In this document: positions 1 to 6,183 of the stretch, in pieces
How the letters are laid out: the number at the start of each line of letters is the position of its first letter
Position numbering within the stretch: the stretch's first letter is position 1
Source: Gammaproteobacteria bacterium
Lineage (GTDB): Bacteria; Pseudomonadota; Gammaproteobacteria; GRL18
NCBI GenBank assembly: GCA_024511395.1
Contig: JANELJ010000096.1
Location: forward strand, 1 to 7,769
Direction of reading: 5' to 3'
Length of the DNA: 7,769 nt
Notes under the pieces: model-generated
Told to the model about the DNA's origin: nothing
Database searches by the model: none
Seen by the model: the letters and a program-made list of their open reading frames with translations, nothing else
Position numbers and translations under genes: made by a program

Positions 1-359
1 TCTGGCTCTGGCTCTTTCTCAGCGCTGCTCTTTCCCCCTTTCTTCATTTTCTTGCCTTCTGCGGCTCGTTTTTTTCTGACTTCTTTTGGATCGGCTATTA
101 GTTTTCGGTAGATTTCTACGCGGTCTTTGTGTTCCAGAGTCTTATCCAGTTTGATTATTTTGCTGAAAATGCCGACTTTATTTTTGGTCAGGTCAATTTC
201 CGGGAATTCCTGTAGGATGCCTGAGGCATTTATAGCGTCTTCTACTGTAGAGCCTTCGTCCAGTTCTACAGTTTCTATTACCTGTTTGGCCAAGGTACCG
301 TAGGCTACTTCGACGATAATTGTTTTTGGTACCTTATTGAGCACCATTTCACTTTCCAT
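1..359 (-). CDS. rnfH: RnfH/RatB family ubiquitin-fold protein (UPF0125), 3'-partial
   Basis: This frame opens at an ATG (359-357) and stays open to the left edge, giving 119 residues without a stop, so the gene is cut by the window. The recognisable core is about residues 13-100. It has the family marks IIVEVAYGT near the start, LTKNKVGIFSK (58-68) and DRVEIYRKLIADPKE (79-93). RnfH/RatB proteins are small beta-grasp (ubiquitin-like) proteins of unclear function. The name comes from proximity to rnf genes in some genomes, and RatB was once proposed as an antitoxin to RatA. E. coli RnfH is 96 residues. Here a Lys/Glu/Pro-rich low-complexity tail continues past residue 100 to the edge. The start is supported by GGGAG seven bases upstream and by the TAATG junction with ratA, which suggests translational coupling. 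An in-frame Met at residue 5 is a possible alternative start. bamE is the usual next gene in related genomes but lies outside the window. Confidence 0.9.
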   Translation of the reverse strand, partial: MESEMVLNKVPKTIIVEVAYGTLAKQVIETVELDEGSTVEDAINASGILQEFPEIDLTKNKVGIFSKIIKLDKTLEHKDRVEIYRKLIADPKEVRKKRAAEGKKMKKGGKSSAEKEPEP

Positions 360-814
360 TAGCTGGCTCCCTGACCATAAATATCAAAGGCTCGTTTACA
401 GAAAGCATCCACCATGCTATTAGCAATCTGGCTGAACACAGGGCCGAAGGCCATGCTCATGAGTTTATTGGAAAACTCAAATTCCAGATCCAGGGAGATT
501 TTACAGCCGTTTTCATCCAGTGCATCAAAACGCCAGAAGCCCTGTAAATGTTTAAAAGGGCCGTCAATGAGGCGTATTTCTATCATTTTATTTTTCTGCA
601 TCCGGTTTAAAGTGGTAAAGGTTTTATGCATACCTGTATGACTGATTTCTATCTGGCCCTTTACCTCATCTTCGGTCTGGCTTAATACTCTGGAACTGCC
701 GCACCAGGGTAAAAACTCCTCGTAGTGATCCACGTCTGCGACTAGGTTATACATTTTTTCTGCACTAAAAGGAATTAGCGCACTTTTATTTATGGTGGTC
801 ACAATTACTACCAT
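359..814 (-). CDS. ratA: RatA family protein (SRPBCC/START fold, Coq10-like)
   Basis: The 151-residue protein matches the RatA/Coq10 family throughout. It has SALIPFSAEKMYNLVADV (11-28), YEEFLPWCGSSRVL (31-44), KTFTTLNR (64-71), DGPFKHLQGFWRF (84-96) and FEFSNKLMSMAFGPVF (112-127). The family has a single SRPBCC domain with a hydrophobic cavity. E. coli RatA was reported to block association of ribosomal subunits, while mitochondrial Coq10 binds ubiquinone and helps respiration. Sequence alone does not decide between these roles. The length is normal. The ATG at 814 has no clear Shine-Dalgarno; an in-frame GTG at 802 would give 147 residues and is an alternative. It lies 20 bp after the transporter stop and its own stop overlaps the rnfH start, so it is probably the middle gene of a three-gene transcript. 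No signal peptide is visible, so a cytoplasmic location is expected. Confidence 0.93.
   Translation of the reverse strand: MVVIVTTINKSALIPFSAEKMYNLVADVDHYEEFLPWCGSSRVLSQTEDEVKGQIEISHTGMHKTFTTLNRMQKNKMIEIRLIDGPFKHLQGFWRFDALDENGCKISLDLEFEFSNKLMSMAFGPVFSQIANSMVDAFCKRAFDIYGQGAS
367..371 (-). promoter_or_regulatory. Ribosome binding site of rnfH
   Basis: GGGAG reads on the minus strand inside the last codons of ratA, seven bases before the rnfH ATG. It supports the ATG at 359 as start and an independent initiation site on top of the TAATG stop-start overlap. Confidence 0.6.
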
Positions 815-834
815 AATTCATTAATAATAGCTCG

Positions 835-2340
835 TTAATTAAAAAGAGAACTGAAAAAAGCATCTAGGTCAATACCAAATATACTTTCAAAAAAAGCAAT
901 AATACCCAGGGCATTCATAAACACAATAATAACCATTATGGGGGCCACATAGCGTACCAGAAAAGACCAGACGCTATACCAGAAAGGACTGATATTAAGC
1001 TCCTGCTTTGAATATTCCTTTTTCATTAACCAGCCGGCATAAATGGCAATCATCAGTCCACCCAGGGGCAACATGATATTGGAGGTCAGATAGTCCAGAA
1101 AATCAAAGGCTGTGGCCTCTTTTAATATAACAAACTCACCATACTGGGTATTAATCGAGGTGGAAATAGTAAAGTCACTGGCCAGGTTAAATGAGAAAAT
1201 AGTAAACAGACCGGTAAACCACACCAGCAAGCCGGAAATCACCGACATTTTAATGCGTGAAACCTTAAAAGTTTTCATACCCCAGGTAACCGCCGGTTCA
1301 ATCAGGGAGATACTGGAAGTCCAGGCAGCAAATACCAGCAGCACAAAAAACAGTGTACCGAATAAGTCACCATACTCCATATGCCCAAAGGCCAGCGGTA
1401 GGGTTTTAAAGATCAGACCAGGCCCGGCTGCCGGCTCCAGAGCATTAGCAAAAACAATGGGGAATATGACCATTCCAGCCACTAGAGCCACCACCGTATC
1501 CATAATAGCAACGGAAAAAGAAGACGTAGCAATTGAGGTATTCTTGGGCAGGTAAGAGCCGTAAACCATAATAGCCCCCATACCTAGACTCAGGGTAAAA
1601 AAGGCATGCCCCATGGCACTAAGGACACCTTTAGTGGATATTTTACTGAAGTCAGGCGTAAACAGATAACTTAAACCCTGCTTGAAATAACCGGTTTCCA
1701 TTGAATAAAGCAGCAGTATAATTAACAGAACAAAGAGCAGCGGCATTAAATAAGTCACTGCTTTTTCCAGACCGCCCCGTACACCCCGGGCCACCACGGC
1801 CATAGTCATAATCATAAAAATGGTATGCCAGGCCAGCAGACTTTCTGCATTACTCACCAGACCGCCAAAAATAGCATCCACATTTTCAGCATCCAGACCG
1901 TTAAACACCCCAGCAGCCATTCTAGGTACATAGGATAAAGCCCAGCCGGCAATAACGCTGTAATAGGAAAGGATCAGAAAACCGGCAATAACGCCCATCC
2001 AGCCTAACAGTCCCCAGGAACGGGAATGGCCGGATTCCCGGGTCAGGTACTTCATGGTAGTCACTGGATCCTGCTGACCGCAACGGCCGAGCATAATTTC
2101 CGCCATCATAATAGGAATACCAATAGCCGCAATACACAGCAGGTAAATCAGTACAAAAGCACCCCCGCCATTTTCACCGGTAATATAGGGAAATTTCCAG
2201 ATATTACCCAGACCAACTGCAGAGCCGGTTGCAGCCAGGATAAACACCAGTCGTGAAGACCACTGCTCTCTGGGCTGTTCTGCTGAGTTTACCTGTGAAG
2301 CCCCTTCAGACGGCTGAGTCGATGTCATTTTTTCAGACAT
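835..2340 (-). CDS. Sodium-dependent transporter, NSS (SLC6/LeuT) family
   Basis: The product is a 501-residue inner-membrane symporter of the neurotransmitter:sodium symporter family, which uses the sodium gradient to import amino acids or related amines. The substrate cannot be read from the sequence. TM1 carries the family signature GSAVGLGNIWKFPY (39-52), with the unwound helix that holds substrate and sodium. TM6 has FFTLSLGMGAI (247-257), close to LeuT, with Met where LeuT has Phe259. TM7 has Asp281 where LeuT has Asn286 (a sodium-1 ligand); as I recall, MhsT also has Asp there. TM8 has TSSISLIEP with Thr341/Ser342 at the expected sodium-2 site. I count about 11 membrane segments, as in MhsT- and TnaT-type members, rather than LeuT's 12. 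I chose the ATG at 2340: an in-frame TTG at 2349 would add three residues but lies right against the AAGGGA ribosome site, which is well spaced only for the ATG. It is probably the first gene of the operon with ratA and rnfH. Confidence 0.95.
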   Translation of the reverse strand: MSEKMTSTQPSEGASQVNSAEQPREQWSSRLVFILAATGSAVGLGNIWKFPYITGENGGGAFVLIYLLCIAAIGIPIMMAEIMLGRCGQQDPVTTMKYLTRESGHSRSWGLLGWMGVIAGFLILSYYSVIAGWALSYVPRMAAGVFNGLDAENVDAIFGGLVSNAESLLAWHTIFMIMTMAVVARGVRGGLEKAVTYLMPLLFVLLIILLLYSMETGYFKQGLSYLFTPDFSKISTKGVLSAMGHAFFTLSLGMGAIMVYGSYLPKNTSIATSSFSVAIMDTVVALVAGMVIFPIVFANALEPAAGPGLIFKTLPLAFGHMEYGDLFGTLFFVLLVFAAWTSSISLIEPAVTWGMKTFKVSRIKMSVISGLLVWFTGLFTIFSFNLASDFTISTSINTQYGEFVILKEATAFDFLDYLTSNIMLPLGGLMIAIYAGWLMKKEYSKQELNISPFWYSVWSFLVRYVAPIMVIIVFMNALGIIAFFESIFGIDLDAFFSSLFN

Positions 2341-2349
2341 AAGAACCAA

Positions 2350-2355
2350 TCCCTT
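2350..2355 (-). promoter_or_regulatory. Ribosome binding site that decides the transporter start
   Basis: AAGGGA reads on the minus strand, nine bases before the ATG at 2340. It directly abuts the alternative TTG codon at 2349, too close to serve it, so the ATG is preferred. Confidence 0.6.
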
Positions 2356-2396
2356 TAAATCTGTAATAAGTGTCTATCTTTGTTTTTATTTGCGCT

Positions 2397-2402
2397 ATTA
2401 TA
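2397..2402 (-). promoter_or_regulatory. Candidate -10 box for the transporter-ratA-rnfH operon
   Basis: A perfect TATAAT reads on the minus strand and would start transcription near 2390, leaving a leader of about 50 bases before the transporter ATG. The -35 is weak: TACAAA at 17-bp spacing (2420-2425) or TATACA at 19 bp (2422-2427). This is a pattern call only, with no measured start site. Confidence 0.45.
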
Positions 2403-2423
2403 ACCTTTATCGTCTTTTTTTTG

Positions 2424-2429
2424 TATAAT
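2424..2429 (+). promoter_or_regulatory. Candidate -10 box for smpB
   Basis: A perfect TATAAT ends seven bases before the smpB ATG, which would place the transcription start at about 2436-2437, on or next to the start codon. No good -35 is seen; 17-bp spacing gives TAACCT at 2401-2406. If this is the real promoter, the smpB message is leaderless. Confidence 0.45.
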
Positions 2430-2436
2430 TAGCGCC

Positions 2437-2910
2437 ATGGGAAAAAAGAAAAAGAAACCGTCCGGTAATACTATTGCTCAAAACCACAGAGCGCGTCATG
2501 ACTATATTCTGGAAACGGAGTACGAAGCCGGGCTGGTGCTCGAAGGCTGGGAGGTCAAAAGTCTGCGTGCCGGCAAAGCACAACTCAATGAGAGTTATGT
2601 TCAGCTGATTAATGGCGAAGCTTTTCTCTATGGTGTGGTCATTTCACCCCTGATATCGGCCTCCACTCATATCCATCATGATCAGCAACGCAGCCGTAAG
2701 TTGTTACTGCATAACTATGAACTGGCGCGACTGGTCGGTGCAGTTGAGCGTAAGGGTTATACTATTGTACCACTGGCGCTGTACTGGAAAGGCAGCCGGG
2801 TTAAATGCAAAATCACCCTGGCCAAGGGTAAACACCTGCACGATAAACGTGCTACAGAAAAAGAACGTGACTGGAATCGTGATAAAGCACGTATTGCCCG
2901 GATGAAATAA
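2437..2910 (+). CDS. smpB: SsrA-binding protein SmpB
   Basis: SmpB binds tmRNA (SsrA) and carries it into ribosomes stalled on broken messages, so that the nascent peptide is tagged and the ribosome released. The 157-residue protein is of normal length and aligns with E. coli SmpB from end to end by eye. It has a basic N-terminus ([15 protein letters not shown]), [15 protein letters not shown] (18-32), the OB-fold signature [19 protein letters not shown] (37-55), [17 protein letters not shown] (75-91), and the conserved [16 protein letters not shown] tail (131-146) that reaches the decoding centre. The ATG fits the family start, but no Shine-Dalgarno precedes it and a TATAAT box lies immediately upstream. 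It is transcribed away from the transporter operon and converges with sbcC, with nine bases between the stops. The tmRNA gene ssrA is not in this window. Confidence 0.98.
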   Translation: MGKKKKKPSGNTIAQNHRARHDYILETEYEAGLVLEGWEVKSLRAGKAQLNESYVQLINGEAFLYGVVISPLISASTHIHHDQQRSRKLLLHNYELARLVGAVERKGYTIVPLALYWKGSRVKCKITLAKGKHLHDKRATEKERDWNRDKARIARMK

Positions 2911-2919
2911 GCCGTTACC

Positions 2920-5900
2920 CTAACTAACTTTAAGACAGCCCGGTCCGCTGATTACACTCTTGCCACCAGATAAAGGGGTAACTTGGATCTGGGTGCTGAT
3001 GCGCTCTTTCAGGGCGGAGACATGGGAAATAATGCCTATAAGTTTGCCGTCCTGATGCAGGCCGGATAAAGCTTCCAGTGCATTTTCAAGCGCTTCTTCA
3101 TCTAGGCTGCCAAAGCCTTCATCCAGGAACAGGGAATCCACTCTTACCTTACGGCTGGCCATTTTAGACAGGCCAAGAGCCAGACTCAGGCTGACTATAA
3201 AACTCTCACCGCCAGACAGATTTCTGACCGAACGTATTTCTCCGGCCTGATAATTGTCGATCACATTAAGTTCAAGCGGCTGGTTTTTATCCCGTATTAA
3301 TAGATACCGATTACTCATTTTCTTTAATTGCAAATTGGCATGGCTAACCATTAGCTCAAAGGTCAGCCCCTGGGCAAAATTTCGGTATTTTTTTCCATCC
3401 GAAGAACCAATCAGGGTATGTAATTTTTCCCAGCGTTGATATTCTTTTTGCTGTTTATCAATAGCCGCCTGTTTCTGCCTGATTTTTTCCTGATCCCTCT
3501 GATCCTGTTCCAGTTGATGTTTTAAATCAGCCAATTCATTTCGCAGTTCTGAAATCTGCTGTTCCAGTTTTTGCTGTTCAGGTAGAAGAGTGTCCAGGGA
3601 CTGTTGTGTTATTTTTTTATTCTGTTCAGTTTGCAGCTTCTGTTTGTAGTCAGTCAGGCGGGTATTAATACTGATTTTCCGGTTATCCAGATCCTGAGCT
3701 GTTTTAGTTAATTCTTCCCGTTGCTCTACAGTTAAACTGGCCTGGACAAATTCAGTTTCACTGGCAAAACCCTGTGCTGGTAATTGCTGCTGAAATGTAT
3801 TTTCCTCAGTTTTTAAGTTCTCAACTGCCCGTTTTATACGGGATTCTAATGACTGAATACTATTCTGCAAACCGGTCAGATCCTGCTCAGTCCGGCTCAG
3901 TGTATCACAAGCCATTTTTTCTGCCTGCTCTGCCTCTACCAGTGATTTTCTAAGCTGATTTTCTTCAGCCTCAACATCCTTATTAGCAAACAGTTCCTGT
4001 CTTTCGGTTTTTAACTGTTCCAGCCTGACAGTTTCATCATTTAATGTCTGCTTAATAGCCAGAGCCGTTTTATTCAGGGTCGTTATAACACTCTCATGAG
4101 ATTTAATACTGGTAGAAAATCCAGCCAGTTTCTGCTCAAACTCATTAAGGCTTTGCTGTTGCTGTTGCTGTTGCTGTTGCCAGGTTTCCAGACGATTCTG
4201 AAGCTGATTTAATAAGGCTTCAAAATCAGCAATATCCGCTTCAGCAATACCTAGAGGCTGGAGTTGTTGTAATAATTCGGTTTTTAAACGCTTAAATTTA
4301 TCTTCCTGCTGCTGCCGGCTTTGTTCCAGCTTTTGCAGGTTATCTTTACTGGCAGACAGTTTATGTTCGGCCTCCAGCATCTGCTTTTCTACTTCTGATA
4401 ATTTCTGCTGAGCGGTTTTTTCTTCCTGTACAAGCTCATTTAAGGTCTGTTCAAGCTGTTCTGCACGGGCAATAATATCATCCAGCACGACCAGCTGTTT
4501 CTGAGTCTCATCCATGGCAGGAACATTACCCAAGGCATAGGGATGTTCAAGTGAGCCGCATAATGGACAGGGCTTATTATCTTCCAGTTTTTCCCGCTCT
4601 GCCTCCAGGCTGGCAATAGTTTTTAGCAGGCTTAATTCTTTTAGCAGGGCTTCTTTTTCTGCCCGGTATTCCCTAAGAAGCCGATCCTGCAAAACGGTAT
4701 TTAACTGCTGCTGTTTTTGTTCTGTTTGTTCCTGTATAACTTTTAATTCCTGTGTATAAGCATCTGTTGCCGTTTGTCTTTCCTGAAGCCCCTGCTGATA
4801 CTTTAGCTGAGCTTTTTGTTCTGCTTTAATCTGCAGACTGAGATTAAGCTGTTCATTTTCTAAAGCAGAAAGACTGCCCAGTTGGGCTTTAATACCGGCC
4901 AGGCCGCTGATCAACCACTGATCTCCGGCATGATCATTTAAATAGGTTTCACATTGCCGACGCTGCTGTACTGAAGTTTCAGATTCTTTTTCTAGGGACT
5001 GTATGGCTGCCTGCTCTGTTTCAATCTGCTGCTGATACTGTCGGTATTCACTGTTCAGTTTTTTGACAGAGTACTGTTTTTCTACAATAAACTGATCCAG
5101 AGAACGGACTTTTTTAAATATTTCAGCCGCCGACTGTAATTGTGTTCTGGCATCAGACAGAATCTGCTCTGATTTTTGTGAGCTTTTTTTAGAGTCATGC
5201 AGATTCTGCTCCAGTTCAGGAAGTTTTTTCTGCTCATTTGTTAATTGCTGTTGATCATCCTGCTGCTGCTTTCGCAAAGCGTTTATTGTGGCATAAAGAC
5301 CGTCCAGATGGCTGGCCCGAACAGCCAGTTGCAGTTTCTGGCGTTGCGGGATAAATGCCTCACGTTCTGTCTGTAATTGCTCAGCCTCTTTTTCTAGCTC
5401 TCTGAGTTCCCTGCTGATGGACTCAAGCAACTGCAGCCAGGCAATGGCTTTCTGGGTCTGAGTCAATTGGCCGGACAGCGTATTTTGCTGCTGTAGTTGT
5501 GTAGTTAAGGTCTGTTCAATGGCCTGTTTCTGCTCTTCGCTTAACAGCGCTACACCTGCAATTTCTGCTCTGAGGATATTAAGTTGTTCACGCTCCTCTT
5601 TCATGCGCTCATGAGTCTTTATCGAAATTCTGCTATAAATTTCAGTGCCGGTGATCTGTTCCAGTATGCGGGATTTCTGTTCAATATCGGCTTTAAGAAA
5701 GGTATCAAAGCCGCCCTGTGCCAGCAGCATGGAACGGGTAAAACGTTCAAAATCCATTCCGGTTTTTTCTTCAATAACCATGGCAACCCGCCTGATCTGG
5801 TTTTCAATAATACTGCCGTCCTGGTCAGCTTCTGCAATCTCGTGTTTAGCAACCTGCAATACACCTTCAGGCTGTTTTTTTGCTCTGTGCTGACTCCAGT

Positions 5901-6183
5901 GGTAAATAAAACGTCCTTCAGAGGATTCAAAACAGACCTCGGCAAAACATTCCCCGGTTTGCCGAGACATAATATCATTATTATTTTTGGTAATTTTACC
6001 CAGTCTCGGGGTCGCTCCGTACAGGGCCAGGCAGATAGCATCCAGTACCGTGGACTTACCCGCTCCAGTAGGCCCGGTCAGGGCAAAAATACCATTAGCA
6101 AGGTAATTGGGATCGGTAAAATCAATCTGCCATTCACCCTGCAGTGAGTTAAGATTTTTAAAGCGCAGCTGCAGGATTTTCAT
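2920..6183 (-). CDS. sbcC: Exonuclease SbcC, ATPase subunit of SbcCD (Rad50-like)
   Basis: SbcC is the SMC-like ATPase of the SbcCD (Mre11-Rad50 type) nuclease, which opens DNA hairpins and cruciforms and trims blocked double-strand ends. The 1087 residues are slightly more than E. coli's 1048. The N-terminal half of the ATPase has Walker A GPTGAGKS (37-44) and the Q-loop in SMLLAQGGFDTFL (Gln156). Long Gln/Glu/Lys-rich coiled coils run from about 190 to 530 and 560 to 930, joined by the zinc hook CPLC (539-542), which dimerises the protein by metal binding. The C-terminal half has signature NLSGGES (988-994), Walker B and D-loop VDSLFLDEGFGSLDEE (1015-1030) and His1054 in GIISHVS. All key residues are present, so it should be active. 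The ATG overlaps the sbcD stop as ATGA, indicating translational coupling. The odd point is a run of nine glutamines at 669-677. The first and last 150 residues are strongly conserved; the coils are not. Confidence 0.97.
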   Translation of the reverse strand: MKILQLRFKNLNSLQGEWQIDFTDPNYLANGIFALTGPTGAGKSTVLDAICLALYGATPRLGKITKNNNDIMSRQTGECFAEVCFESSEGRFIYHWSQHRAKKQPEGVLQVAKHEIAEADQDGSIIENQIRRVAMVIEEKTGMDFERFTRSMLLAQGGFDTFLKADIEQKSRILEQITGTEIYSRISIKTHERMKEEREQLNILRAEIAGVALLSEEQKQAIEQTLTTQLQQQNTLSGQLTQTQKAIAWLQLLESISRELRELEKEAEQLQTEREAFIPQRQKLQLAVRASHLDGLYATINALRKQQQDDQQQLTNEQKKLPELEQNLHDSKKSSQKSEQILSDARTQLQSAAEIFKKVRSLDQFIVEKQYSVKKLNSEYRQYQQQIETEQAAIQSLEKESETSVQQRRQCETYLNDHAGDQWLISGLAGIKAQLGSLSALENEQLNLSLQIKAEQKAQLKYQQGLQERQTATDAYTQELKVIQEQTEQKQQQLNTVLQDRLLREYRAEKEALLKELSLLKTIASLEAEREKLEDNKPCPLCGSLEHPYALGNVPAMDETQKQLVVLDDIIARAEQLEQTLNELVQEEKTAQQKLSEVEKQMLEAEHKLSASKDNLQKLEQSRQQQEDKFKRLKTELLQQLQPLGIAEADIADFEALLNQLQNRLETWQQQQQQQQQSLNEFEQKLAGFSTSIKSHESVITTLNKTALAIKQTLNDETVRLEQLKTERQELFANKDVEAEENQLRKSLVEAEQAEKMACDTLSRTEQDLTGLQNSIQSLESRIKRAVENLKTEENTFQQQLPAQGFASETEFVQASLTVEQREELTKTAQDLDNRKISINTRLTDYKQKLQTEQNKKITQQSLDTLLPEQQKLEQQISELRNELADLKHQLEQDQRDQEKIRQKQAAIDKQQKEYQRWEKLHTLIGSSDGKKYRNFAQGLTFELMVSHANLQLKKMSNRYLLIRDKNQPLELNVIDNYQAGEIRSVRNLSGGESFIVSLSLALGLSKMASRKVRVDSLFLDEGFGSLDEEALENALEALSGLHQDGKLIGIISHVSALKERISTQIQVTPLSGGKSVISGPGCLKVS
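4153..4180. repeat. TTGCTG hexanucleotide microsatellite inside sbcC
   Basis: TTGCTG is repeated four times, followed by a partial TTGC. On the coding strand it is alternating CAA and CAG, giving nine consecutive glutamines (residues 669-677) in the C-terminal coiled-coil arm of SbcC. Slippage by one unit would add or remove two glutamines without a frameshift. Confidence 0.9.

Noticed and set aside
359..814. ratA-rnfH as a bona fide toxin-antitoxin module
   Set aside because: The order is as in E. coli ratAB, but both are conserved housekeeping-type genes in many genomes, with the Coq10 role an equal possibility for RatA. Nothing in the sequence supports an addiction module.
1112..1555. Plus-strand open frame of 147 codons antisense to the transporter
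   Set aside because: It is opposite conserved transmembrane segments and its translation has no family features. It is a shadow frame.
1946..1994. Direct repeat CCGGCAATAACGC (1946-1958 and 1982-1994)
   Set aside because: Both copies encode Val-Ile-Ala-Gly in the same membrane helix with the same codons. This is explained by protein sequence and codon choice.
2341..2349. TTG start at 2349 for the transporter, adding Met-Val-Leu
   Set aside because: The ribosome site AAGGGA directly abuts this TTG and is correctly spaced only for the ATG at 2340.
4558..4569. CPLC motif in SbcC as evidence of a separate zinc-finger or fusion protein
   Set aside because: CxxC in the middle of the coiled coil is the normal zinc hook of SbcC/Rad50 proteins.
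5584..6147. Plus-strand open frame of 187 codons antisense to the N-terminal part of sbcC
   Set aside because: It lies opposite the strongly conserved ATPase region of sbcC, its translation matches no family I know, and it has no ribosome site. It is a shadow of the coding strand.
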